Origin: Hyphomicrobiaceae bacterium
GTDB taxonomy: Bacteria; Pseudomonadota; Alphaproteobacteria; Rhizobiales; Xanthobacteraceae
Length of the DNA: 64,000 nucleotides
Reading direction: 5' to 3'
Assembly (NCBI GenBank): GCA_947472885.1
Contig: CANJBX010000013.1
Coordinates: 1-64,000 of the forward strand
In this document: positions 42,988 through 51,478 of the stretch, in pieces
Position numbering within the stretch: the first letter of the stretch is position 1
Layout: every line of letters starts with the position of its first letter
Notes under the pieces: generated by a model
Database searches by the model: none
The model's input: only the letters and a program-made list of their open reading frames with translations
What the model was told of the DNA's origin: nothing
Translations under genes and position numbers: made by a program

Positions 42988-44048
42988 AAGCGCTCGCGAC
43001 GTTTCGCGGCCGCCGCGTTCTCGTCTCCGGCTCGACCGGCTTCAAGGGAAGCTGGCTCTGTAGCTGGCTGGTCGATCTTGGCGCCGAGGTCGCGGGCTTC
43101 GCGTTGCCGCCAGCCGATGATGCGCCACTATTCCAGCAATTGCGCTGCGGCGAGCGCATTCGCCAGACCTATGGCGACGTTCGCGACGTAAATGCGGTCC
43201 GCGAAGCGATGGGCGCGTTCCAGCCGGAGATCGTCATTCACCTCGCGGCGCAGGCGCTGGTCCGGCTGAGCTACGAGAAGCCGGTCGATACGTTCGCGAC
43301 CAATATTTCCGGCGGCATCTTTGTTCTGGAAGCTATCCGGCAGACGCCATCCGTTCGTGCGCTTGTCTTCATTACTTCGGACAAATGCTATCTCAACAAG
43401 GAGTGGCAACTCGCTTACCGCGAAAACGACGAACTCGGCGGTGCGGACCCGTATTCCGCGTCCAAGGCGGCGATGGAAATCGTGTTTGGTTGTTATCAGC
43501 AGTCCTTCTTTGCCAAGCGGCCTCACTTTGCAGCGGCAACCGCACGCGCCGGAAATGTCATCGGCGGCGGTGACTTCTCCCGCGACCGCATCGTGCCGGA
43601 CTGTATTCGCGCGCTGCAGTCCGGTGCGCCCATCGTATTGCGCCATCCCGATGCGACGCGGCCGTGGCAGCATGTGCTGGAGCCGTTGTCCGGCTACCTC
43701 ACGCTGGCTTCCCGCCTGTTCAAGGCGGGCGAGGAAGGCAAGGGCGCTTGGAATTTCGCGCCCGATACGCAGAATGTCCGCACGGTTCACGAAATTGCGC
43801 AGCAGGTTGTGACGGCCTGGGGCTCGGGCAAGGTCGTCATCGACCGTCCAGCCGAAGCCGTTCACGAAGCACAATTGCTTATGCTCTCAAGCGACAAGGC
43901 CAAGCGCCAGCTTGGCTGGCGGCCGCATTGGGATTTCACTCGCGCCATTGATAGGACCGTGGAATGGTACCGCGCCGCCGGGCAGGGCGATAACGCTGTT
44001 GAAGTGACGAAGCGCCAGATTGCCGATTACGTCGGAGCCGTTACGTGA
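42972..44048 (+). CDS. rfbG: CDP-glucose 4,6-dehydratase
   Basis: The 358-residue SDR has VSGSTGFKGSWLCSWL (the FKGSW form is RfbG-typical), HLAAQALVRLSYEKP, SDKCYLNKEW, and the catalytic YSASKAAME. It converts CDP-glucose to CDP-4-keto-6-deoxyglucose. The start is GTG 42972. It is followed by an epimerase and a reductase, which would complete a CDP-6-deoxyhexose. Confidence 0.9.
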   Translation: MESLVEALATFRGRRVLVSGSTGFKGSWLCSWLVDLGAEVAGFALPPADDAPLFQQLRCGERIRQTYGDVRDVNAVREAMGAFQPEIVIHLAAQALVRLSYEKPVDTFATNISGGIFVLEAIRQTPSVRALVFITSDKCYLNKEWQLAYRENDELGGADPYSASKAAMEIVFGCYQQSFFAKRPHFAAATARAGNVIGGGDFSRDRIVPDCIRALQSGAPIVLRHPDATRPWQHVLEPLSGYLTLASRLFKAGEEGKGAWNFAPDTQNVRTVHEIAQQVVTAWGSGKVVIDRPAEAVHEAQLLMLSSDKAKRQLGWRPHWDFTRAIDRTVEWYRAAGQGDNAVEVTKRQIADYVGAVT

Positions 44049-44485
44049 TCAACGGCGTTGAGATCATTCCGCTGCGGATCATCAAGGATGAGCGCGGCGC
44101 AGTGATGCACATGCTGCGCGCCGATGCGCCGCATTTCAAGGCGTTCGGCGAAATCTATTTCTCGACGGTCAATTGCGATGCCATCAAGGGTTGGCGGCGT
44201 CACAAGCGGATGACGCAGAATCTTGCTGTTCCTGCCGGCTGCGTGCGCGTTGTGCTGTATGACGGCCGCCTGCAAAGCCCGACAAGCGGCAAAATTGTGG
44301 ATATGCAGCTCGGCCCTGATGCGATTTACGCGCTGGTGTGCGTGCCGCCCGGCGTATGGAGCGCATTCAAGGGCCTTGCGCCAGACGCGTCGCTGGTTGC
44401 CAATTGCGCGACCATCGGCCATGAGCCGGATGAGGGTGAGACGCGTCCGTTGACGGACCCTCCGGTTGAATTCGATTGGTCATAA
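44045..44485 (+). CDS. dTDP-4-dehydrorhamnose 3,5-epimerase-like cupin
   Basis: The 146-residue protein has an RmlC-type start (IIPLRIIKDERGAVMHML) and FGEIYFSTVNCDAIKGWRRH, matching the substrate pocket of the RmlC/cupin family, though shorter than RmlC (about 180). On a CDP-4-keto-6-deoxyglucose substrate it would epimerise C3 and/or C5. The start is GTG 44045, coupled to rfbG. With the reductase downstream it decides which 6-deoxyhexose is made. Confidence 0.75.
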   Translation: MINGVEIIPLRIIKDERGAVMHMLRADAPHFKAFGEIYFSTVNCDAIKGWRRHKRMTQNLAVPAGCVRVVLYDGRLQSPTSGKIVDMQLGPDAIYALVCVPPGVWSAFKGLAPDASLVANCATIGHEPDEGETRPLTDPPVEFDWS

Positions 44486-45453
44486 TGCCCGCTGACCGCA
44501 CTGTCATCGTCACCGGCATTTCCAGTTTCGTGGGAATGCACCTGGCGCGCCGTTTCGCGCGCGAGGGATTTCGCGTGGTGGGCACGATCAGCAAGCCGCG
44601 CGACACCTATGACGGCATTCGTGCGGCCCGGTTGAATGAACTTGACAGCGCAATCAAGTTTGTTGAACTCGATACCACGGATGCGGCGGCCGTGGCTGCG
44701 GTGGTTGAGAGGTTCAAGCCTTCGCTCTGGCTGCATCACGCTGGTTACGCCGCCGGTTACGCCTCAAGCGATTACGACAGCGCGCTGGGTTTTGCCGCGA
44801 ATGTCGTGCCGCTCACGCACATTTATAAGAGCCTCGCCGCGCGCGATTGCAGCGTGATCGTGACGGGCTCGAGCGCGGAGTATTCCACGACGGATGCAGC
44901 TGCCCGCGAGGACGATGCCTGTTTCCCGGATATGCCTTACGGCCTGTCGAAACTTGCGGAGACGCTGCGCGCGCGCCAACTCGCCGCGCAATTTGGCGTA
45001 CCGACACGAGTCGCGCGCGTCTACGTTCCTTTTGGGGCTTTAGACAGTCCCGAGAAGCTGCTGGCGCAGGTCGTTGAAGGGCTCCGCCGTAACACACTGG
45101 TTGATCTTTCGAGCTGCACGCAGGCGCGAGATTTTCTCGGGATCAGTGACCTGTGCGATGCCTACGTCGCGGTGCATAACGACATGCAGCGCACGCCGTT
45201 CGATATTTTCAACATCTGCAGCGGCGAAGCGACACCGCTGCGCGATCTCCTTCTCAGAATCGCAATGATAATGGAGGCCGATCCGGCGTTGTTGCGGTTC
45301 GGCGTCCGCCCAGCGCGGCCCGGCGATCCGCCGGCGATGTTCGGCAGCAACGACAAGGCGCGGCGTATCTTAGGATGGAAACCGGCGAAGCTGGCGGACG
45401 CCCTCAGTCGCGACCTGCTCGATCCCGCTGCGGCTGACAGCGCTAAGCGATGA
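44485..45453 (+). CDS. NAD-dependent epimerase/reductase of the CDP-sugar module
   Basis: The 322-residue SDR has VIVTGISSFVGMHLARRF for NAD(P) binding, TGSSAEYSTTDAAA with the catalytic serine, the PYGLSKLAETL tyrosine/lysine pair and RDFLGISDLCDAYV. It probably reduces the 4-keto group of the epimerised CDP-sugar. ATG 44485 overlaps the preceding stop by one base (TAATG), giving a tight four-gene unit with rfbF, rfbG and the epimerase. The exact sugar (6-deoxy-altrose, gulose or talose type) cannot be told from sequence alone. Confidence 0.78.
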   Translation: MPADRTVIVTGISSFVGMHLARRFAREGFRVVGTISKPRDTYDGIRAARLNELDSAIKFVELDTTDAAAVAAVVERFKPSLWLHHAGYAAGYASSDYDSALGFAANVVPLTHIYKSLAARDCSVIVTGSSAEYSTTDAAAREDDACFPDMPYGLSKLAETLRARQLAAQFGVPTRVARVYVPFGALDSPEKLLAQVVEGLRRNTLVDLSSCTQARDFLGISDLCDAYVAVHNDMQRTPFDIFNICSGEATPLRDLLLRIAMIMEADPALLRFGVRPARPGDPPAMFGSNDKARRILGWKPAKLADALSRDLLDPAAADSAKR

Positions 45454-46346
45454 CGCCAAAAGTCAGCGTGCTCATGTCGGTGCTAAACGGCGAGGCATTT
45501 TTGCGGCCAGCCGTGAACAGCATTCTCCATCAGACGTTCGCCGATTTCGAATTTGTCATCATCGACAACGCATCCAGCGATACGACCGCGCGCATTCTCG
45601 ATAGCTATCAAGACACTCGCGTGGTGCGCGTGCGCAATGACAAGGTGCTGACGCTGACGGAATCCATGAACAAGGGTCTCGCGCTGGCGCGCGGCATCTA
45701 TGTGGCCCGGCAGGACGCCGACGATGTTTCCGCCCCCGAGCGGCTCGCGCGGCAGGTTGCGCTGCTCGAATCCCAATCCGACATGAATCTTGCCGGCACG
45801 CATGCCCGCATGATCGACGAGGCCGGTGCGGTGTTTGCGCATTTCACGCCGCCAACTGATCCAACTGCGCTGTACGAGTTGCTGACCTCCGCCAATCCGT
45901 TCGCGCATTCCTCCTGCATGTTCCGCCGCGAGACCGCGCTCGACGTCGGGGGGTATCCCGCGCAATACGCTTTCGCGCAGGATATGGCCCTGTGGCTGCT
46001 GCTGGCCCGGAAGGGCAGGCTTGGAATGGTGGGTGAGCCGCTGCTCGATTTGCGCGAACATCGCGGTCAGACCACGCGGGCACCGGGTTACATGATCCTG
46101 CGTCACCAGGAATCCATCGAGATTTTCGGCAATGCGCAACAGTTGCCCGGTCTGTCGGCGCAAGCGCTGCGCAACGGCCGGGCACATCTCGCACGGCTGC
46201 ATGGAATTATGGGCCGCGATCTCTTGCTTTCCGGCCGCTATCTGTCAGGCGTGACTGAAATGGCAAAAGGGTTTGCGATGTCTCCTGCGCCATTTGTGCG
46301 TTATGTGTGTGGCGGGCGGCAAACATCCGCGTCGCGGGTAAGCTGA
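45450..46346 (+). CDS. Family 2 glycosyltransferase
   Basis: The 298-residue GT-A protein has SVLMSVLNGEAFLRPAVNSIL, FVIIDNASSDTTA, the metal-binding segment ARQDADDVS and a C-terminal acceptor region with FAQDMALWLLL. Enzymes of this kind add a sugar from UDP- or CDP-donors to a lipid-linked oligosaccharide on the cytosolic side. It overlaps the CDP-sugar reductase by 4 bases, so that sugar is its likely donor. Confidence 0.85.
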   Translation: MTPKVSVLMSVLNGEAFLRPAVNSILHQTFADFEFVIIDNASSDTTARILDSYQDTRVVRVRNDKVLTLTESMNKGLALARGIYVARQDADDVSAPERLARQVALLESQSDMNLAGTHARMIDEAGAVFAHFTPPTDPTALYELLTSANPFAHSSCMFRRETALDVGGYPAQYAFAQDMALWLLLARKGRLGMVGEPLLDLREHRGQTTRAPGYMILRHQESIEIFGNAQQLPGLSAQALRNGRAHLARLHGIMGRDLLLSGRYLSGVTEMAKGFAMSPAPFVRYVCGGRQTSASRVS

Positions 46347-46353
46347 ACCGCAT

Positions 46354-47313
46354 ATGACACTCAAAGCACTTGTGACGGGCGGCGCCGGCTTCCTCGGCAG
46401 TCATATGGTGGATCGCCTGCTGGCGGGCGGCCAACAGGTGCGCGTGCTCGATCATCATTTGCACGGCAAGGGCCTTTCGCCTGAAACGCTGCGCCGGGTC
46501 GAGGCGATTGAAAGCGATATTACCAACGCCGCGGCCGTCGATGTTTCGGTGCATGGATGCGATGCGATCATCCATTGCGCTGCGATGGTCGGCATGGAGG
46601 CCTACACGCAGCAGCCCGCGCGCACGATGGAAGTGGAGGAAATCGGCCTTCGTAACGTCTGCGCCGCGGCGGTTGCGCACAAGGTTGCGCGCCTTGTGTT
46701 TGCTTCTTCGTCGGCGGTGTATGGCCAGGCCGGTGGCGATACGGCGCTTGACGAAGCGTCCCATGTTGCGCCGGTTTCCAACTATGGTGTAGCCAAGCGG
46801 TTCAACGAACTTTATCTCGCTGCGCAGCACACCGAACATAGGTTGAAATCGGCTTCGCTGCGCATCTTCAATATTTACGGACCGCGGCAGGACGAACGGC
46901 TGGTCATTCCCCGTTTTGTCCGGCACGCGCTGGCGAACGAACCCATCGTGATCTACGGCGATGGCATGCAGACGCGCGATTTTGTCTATGTCGATGACGT
47001 GACCGCCGCAGCGCTGACCTGCGCGGAAAAAGTCGAGGGCGCGGAAATCATCAACGCCTGCAGCGGGCAGGAGACGTCGGTGCGGTCGCTTGCGGAACGC
47101 ATCGTGGCGTTGACGGGCTCGCGTTCGGCGATTGAATTGCGCGAATCGCCGCCGGCCCGTGATTCGTTTGAAGTCGCGCGCTGCTTTGGCAGCCGCACAC
47201 GGCTGGTTGCGATGACCGGCCGTAGCACTCCCACCGCGCTGGACGACGGGCTTCGTGCGGTGATTGCCGCGGCTAGAGCGGGTCATGCTGTCGAAAGACC
47301 GCACGCCCGATGA
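46354..47313 (+). CDS. NAD-dependent nucleotide-sugar epimerase
   Basis: The 319-residue extended SDR has VTGGAGFLGSHMVDRLL, ASSSAVYGQ, and the catalytic YGVAK, followed by NIYGPRQDERLVIPRF, as in UDP-glucose 4-epimerase relatives. It is likely a 4-epimerase or a related nucleotide sugar enzyme. It lies 7 bases after the GT2 gene and overlaps the GT4 gene by 4 bases. Confidence 0.83.
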   Translation: MTLKALVTGGAGFLGSHMVDRLLAGGQQVRVLDHHLHGKGLSPETLRRVEAIESDITNAAAVDVSVHGCDAIIHCAAMVGMEAYTQQPARTMEVEEIGLRNVCAAAVAHKVARLVFASSSAVYGQAGGDTALDEASHVAPVSNYGVAKRFNELYLAAQHTEHRLKSASLRIFNIYGPRQDERLVIPRFVRHALANEPIVIYGDGMQTRDFVYVDDVTAAALTCAEKVEGAEIINACSGQETSVRSLAERIVALTGSRSAIELRESPPARDSFEVARCFGSRTRLVAMTGRSTPTALDDGLRAVIAAARAGHAVERPHAR

Positions 47314-48473
47314 CGTTGAAGCTGCTGATTGTCACGGAAGGTTATCCGTGGGGCCAAAATGTCGCCGGCATTTTCCATCGCGACCAGTTCAAGTTGTTGG
47401 CCGATGCCGGGCTGGACGTGACCATCGTCGCGCCGATGCCGTGGGTGCCGTCGTTCCTTGCCGGCCGCAGCGCTAAGTGGCGTGCTTATGCACATTCACC
47501 GGTTTCGCAGACCGAGGGTACGCTGAAGATTATTCGGCCGCGCTATTTCGCATTGCCGCGTGAGAATGCACGCTTCGTGCCGGACCTGACGCGCTATCTG
47601 GCGGTGCGTAACCTCGCTCTGCCGAAGCCTGACGTTATTCAGGCCTATTTCGCACTGCCGACGGGAAACGCGGCGCGGTTGCTGGCGCGTAACTGGAAAG
47701 TGCCTTACGCCGTCGGCATGCTCGGCGACGACGTCAACATTTATCCGTTTCACAACAGCCGTAACCGGCGGCTCCTGAAGCGCGTCATCGCGGACGCCGG
47801 CTATGCTTTTGCGAATGGCCCCACGCTCGCCGCGAAGGCCACGGAAATAACGTCCTTACCGGTGCCGTGGTTGTCCATCGGCGCTGCGGAAAGCCGGTTT
47901 GCCAACCAGCCGGAGCGCAGCGAAGCGCGCAGCCGTCTGGGCTGGCCGCTCGACCGCAAGATCGCGCTCTATGTCGGCGCCGTGACGCCGACGAAGGGAA
48001 TCGGCGATCTAATCGCGGCGCTGCCGCATCTTCCTGCCGGTAATATCCTGACCGTCGCCATCGGGGACGGACCGCTACGAGAGGCGCTCGCGCAATCGCC
48101 CGATACGCTGTGCATGGGCGCGCAACCGGCCGATGCGGTGGCGATGGCCATGACAGCGGCGGATCTGCTGGTGCATCCGTCGCACTATGAAGGTCTGCCG
48201 ACTGTGCTGGTTGAAGCTGCCTTCGCGCAGCTTCCGATCGTGACGACGACTGCGCCGGGCTGCATTGATCTTGCGCGGGACGGCAGGGCGCTTGCGGTGC
48301 CGGTTGGCGACCCGGCGCGGCTGGCTGCCGCCATGATGGAGACAACAAGCGATCCCGGTGCGGCGCGGTCACGCGTTGCCCTGATGCTGTCGCATGTCCG
48401 GGAGCACTACGACTTGCACAAGAACGCTGATACGCTGATCGGCCACTACCGCCGCCTCGCGGGCGGGACCTGA
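47310..48473 (+). CDS. Family 4 glycosyltransferase
   Basis: The 387-residue GT-B protein has an N-terminal LIVTEGYPWGQNVAGIF and a C-terminal donor site IALYVGAVTPTKGIGDLI, then HPSHYEGLPTVLVEAAFAQLPIV with the EX7E motif. It would add a sugar to a growing glycan. It ends 4 bases before the amidotransferase gene. Confidence 0.87.
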   Translation: MTLKLLIVTEGYPWGQNVAGIFHRDQFKLLADAGLDVTIVAPMPWVPSFLAGRSAKWRAYAHSPVSQTEGTLKIIRPRYFALPRENARFVPDLTRYLAVRNLALPKPDVIQAYFALPTGNAARLLARNWKVPYAVGMLGDDVNIYPFHNSRNRRLLKRVIADAGYAFANGPTLAAKATEITSLPVPWLSIGAAESRFANQPERSEARSRLGWPLDRKIALYVGAVTPTKGIGDLIAALPHLPAGNILTVAIGDGPLREALAQSPDTLCMGAQPADAVAMAMTAADLLVHPSHYEGLPTVLVEAAFAQLPIVTTTAPGCIDLARDGRALAVPVGDPARLAAAMMETTSDPGAARSRVALMLSHVREHYDLHKNADTLIGHYRRLAGGT

Positions 48474-48477
48474 TCGC

Positions 48478-50385
48478 ATGTGCGGAATTGCAGCCATCTT
48501 TGCATTGCCGGGCGAGCGGGTGCCGCCAGGTCTCTGCGCCCCATTCGATAAAGCGCTGAGGCATCGCGGGCCGGACGCCGCGGGCCTTGCCACGTTCCGC
48601 CGTTCCGGTGCGCCGTCCGACCCGGAGAGTGCCGAGGCCGCGCTCATCCACCGCCGCCTGTCGATCATCGACCTAGACCCGCGCGCCAACCAGCCGATGC
48701 TGTCGGCGGATGAGCGTTACGTGCTCATCTATAACGGCGAGGTCTACAACTATATCGAACTGCGCGATGAGCTGATGCGCAGTGGTTATGTGTTTCGCAC
48801 CTCGTCGGACAGCGAAGTCATCCTCGCAGCCTTCGACCGTTGGGGCGACGACGCGTTGCGCCGGTTCACCGGCATGTTCGCGTTTGTCATTCTCGACCGC
48901 CAGCGCCGGGAAATCTTCATTGCGCGCGATCCTTTCGGCATCAAGCCGCTGTTCTGGGCCAAAGGCAGCGCGCATCTCGCGTTCGCCTCCGAGATCGGGC
49001 CGTTGCTGGATGTGCCCGGCGTCGGGCGGAAGATCGACCATGCGCGGACGTGCCTGTTCCTCGCTGCCGGCCAGACCGACGAAGGCGAACGCACCATGTT
49101 CGCCAATGTCAAAAGCCTGCCTGCCGGCAGCTACGCGCGCATCCTGCTCGACAGCCCCGCCGAACCCAGGCCGGAAAAATACTGGCGTCCGACCCTCGAT
49201 CCGCGTTCGCGCCCGCTTGCGGAAGCCGCTGCCGAGATTCGCGATGCGATGATCGATTCCGTCCGACTGCACCTGCGCAGCGATGTCCCGACCGGGATTG
49301 CGCTCTCCGGCGGCATCGACTCGTCGGCCATTCTTGCCTGCAGCCGCGAAGTCGGCGGCGCTGCCGCCTGTCTGCAATCCTTCAGTTTCGCGGCAACCGG
49401 CTCGGACGTTGACGAGACACCTTATATTGACATCGCTGCCCGCCATGCCGGCGCGGCGCAGCACACGGTGCGCGTCGGCGTGTCGGAAATCGTGTCCGAC
49501 ATCGATCAACTCGTGCGCGTGCAGGGCGAGCCGTTCGGCAGCCTTTCGATGTATGCGCAGAACCGCGTCATGCGGCTGGCGCGCGACAGCGGCATCAAGG
49601 TCATCCTCGACGGGCAGGGCGCGGACGAGTTGTTTGGCGGTTATCGCCCCTATCTCGCGCGAAGGTTGAGTGAGCTGCTCGGTGCGTTCAAGTTCGGCGA
49701 GGCAATGCGCCTGATGCAATCGATGCGGCGCTTGCCGGGCGTCGGCAATGCGTTGATCGCGCAGGCCTTCGAACCCGCCGTGCCGCCGGGCCTGCGCGGC
49801 TTTGCGCGCCTGTTCGTCGGCAAACCGCTATTGCCCAACTGGATCGACAGCACCTGGTTCGTCAGGCAAGGTACGTTCTCCGTTCCAACCGGCATTCGGG
49901 CTGGCGGGCACTTGCTGCACGAGGCGATGGCGCAAAGCCTGCTGACAACCGTCCTGCCGGCGCTGTTACGTTATGGCGATCGTAATTCAATGGCGTATTC
50001 GATTGAGTCACGCGTGCCGTTCCTGACCGCCAAAATCGCTGACCTTGCGTATTCGCTGCCGTCGGATCATTTCATCGACGGCAACGCCACGTCCAAGGCT
50101 GCGCTGCGCGCGGCGATGCGCGGCATCGTGCCGGATGCCATTCTCGACCGGCGTGACAAGGTTGCATTCTCGACACCGGACAGCATGTGGGCGCGCGAAC
50201 TGACGCCGTGGTTTACCCGCACGCTGGAGAGCGACACGGCGAGATCGATACCCTGGCTGAAGGCCGACGTTGCGCTGCGCGAGTTGCAATCGCGGACCTC
50301 ACAATCGGCGGCTTTTGGATTTGATTTCTGGCGCACAATCAATGTCGTGCGCTGGATCGAGCAGTTCAATGTCGAACTCGTCTGA
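48478..50385 (+). CDS. asnB: Glutamine-dependent asparagine synthase-type amidotransferase
   Basis: The 635-residue protein has the Ntn glutaminase domain (MCGIAAIF with Cys2, LRHRGPDAAG, YNGEVYNYIELR) and a C-terminal ATP-PPase synthetase domain (ALSGGIDSSAILA, VILDGQGADELFGGY). Homologues in O-antigen and EPS loci amidate uronic acids or amino-acid-bearing glycans rather than make free asparagine. Its place between two GT4 genes supports that. It overlaps the next gene by 17 bases. Confidence 0.88.
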   Translation: MCGIAAIFALPGERVPPGLCAPFDKALRHRGPDAAGLATFRRSGAPSDPESAEAALIHRRLSIIDLDPRANQPMLSADERYVLIYNGEVYNYIELRDELMRSGYVFRTSSDSEVILAAFDRWGDDALRRFTGMFAFVILDRQRREIFIARDPFGIKPLFWAKGSAHLAFASEIGPLLDVPGVGRKIDHARTCLFLAAGQTDEGERTMFANVKSLPAGSYARILLDSPAEPRPEKYWRPTLDPRSRPLAEAAAEIRDAMIDSVRLHLRSDVPTGIALSGGIDSSAILACSREVGGAAACLQSFSFAATGSDVDETPYIDIAARHAGAAQHTVRVGVSEIVSDIDQLVRVQGEPFGSLSMYAQNRVMRLARDSGIKVILDGQGADELFGGYRPYLARRLSELLGAFKFGEAMRLMQSMRRLPGVGNALIAQAFEPAVPPGLRGFARLFVGKPLLPNWIDSTWFVRQGTFSVPTGIRAGGHLLHEAMAQSLLTTVLPALLRYGDRNSMAYSIESRVPFLTAKIADLAYSLPSDHFIDGNATSKAALRAAMRGIVPDAILDRRDKVAFSTPDSMWARELTPWFTRTLESDTARSIPWLKADVALRELQSRTSQSAAFGFDFWRTINVVRWIEQFNVELV

Positions 50386-51478
50386 CCCGCGTCGCCTCGC
50401 GTATTTCGCGCTCGATGTCCCGCACAAGGGGCAGGCGAGCTACATTCATATCAGTGAGGTCATCAATAACCTGCGCCGCATCGGCTGGCAGATCGACCTT
50501 TACGCGCCGCCGCCGGTGGCCAAGGGCCAGACGCGCCGGGCATGGGAGCGGACCTGGCAATATTCGCGCGCTGCGTTCAACGCTATTGTGCGGCTTAACC
50601 GTTACGACGTCCTCTATGTCCGCGCGCATCCGCTGGCGTGGCCGGTGACGATGTGGGCGCGCTGCGTGCGCAAGATAGTTGCGCAGGAAGTCAACGGCAC
50701 CGAACTCGACGTCATCGTAAGCCACCCGATCCTGCGGCCGATCCGGCCGTTCGTGAGCTGGCTTTACCGTTCTCAGTATCGCGCCGCCGATTGCCTGTTC
50801 CCGGTGACAAAGGAACTGGGACAATGGCTACGCGCCGCAAGTCCGAAAAACACGATCAAGGTCGTCCCGAACGGTGCCAACACCGGTCTGTTCCACCCGA
50901 TAGCGCGTGAAGGCGTTGCGCCGTTCGCCGTATTCTTTGGCGGGCTGACGGCATGGCATGGCGTCGATCTGATGATCGATGCGCTGCGCCATCCGGCATG
51001 GCCGAAGGGCGTTGAGCTTGTCGTCATTGGCGCGGGCGCCAACGAGGGCAAGGTGCAGGAAGCCGAGCGCAGCGGACTGCCGTTGCGCTGGCTCGGCTAT
51101 CGGCCCTATGAGCAAATTCCCGGGCTGATCGCCGGCGCGATTGCCGGATTGATCCCCATCACCAACCCGAGCGGACGATCCTCGACCGGCATTTCGCCGC
51201 TGAAACTTTATGAAACGCTGGCCTGTGGCATTCCCGCCGTCGTCACCGATCTGCCGGGGCAGGCCGAAGTCGTACGCGAGGGGGATTGCGGCATCGTTAT
51301 TCCGTGCGATGACGCTGCGGCTCTCGCCGGTGCCGTGGCGCAGCTTGCGGCAGATCCGGTTGCCACCCGCGGCATGGGCGACCGCGCGGCGGCTTTCGTG
51401 CTGACGCAGCATTCCTGGGCGGCGCGCGCCGCCGAGATCGACAAGACGTTGCAGGCGTCGTTGCAACAACGAAGTTAG
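50369..51478 (+). CDS. Family 4 glycosyltransferase
   Basis: The 369-residue protein begins MSNSSDPRRLAYFALDVP (ATG 50369, overlapping the amidotransferase end; a longer reading from 50270 would lie entirely inside that gene). It has the GT-B donor motif FFGGLTAWHGVDLMI and a C-terminal SSTGISPLKLYETLACGIPAVVT with the EX7E-like glutamate. It is the last gene of the plus-strand run and converges with the acyltransferase, overlapping it by 4 bases at the stops. Confidence 0.86.
   Translation: MSNSSDPRRLAYFALDVPHKGQASYIHISEVINNLRRIGWQIDLYAPPPVAKGQTRRAWERTWQYSRAAFNAIVRLNRYDVLYVRAHPLAWPVTMWARCVRKIVAQEVNGTELDVIVSHPILRPIRPFVSWLYRSQYRAADCLFPVTKELGQWLRAASPKNTIKVVPNGANTGLFHPIAREGVAPFAVFFGGLTAWHGVDLMIDALRHPAWPKGVELVVIGAGANEGKVQEAERSGLPLRWLGYRPYEQIPGLIAGAIAGLIPITNPSGRSSTGISPLKLYETLACGIPAVVTDLPGQAEVVREGDCGIVIPCDDAAALAGAVAQLAADPVATRGMGDRAAAFVLTQHSWAARAAEIDKTLQASLQQRS

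Noticed and set aside
46207-47304. Long minus-strand open frame of about 365 codons opposite the epimerase
   Set aside because: It is the antisense shadow of a clear NAD-dependent epimerase and has no recognisable domain or ribosome site.
48673-49719. Minus-strand open frame of about 348 codons opposite asnB
   Set aside because: It is antisense to a well-supported amidotransferase and rich in Arg/Ala without motifs.
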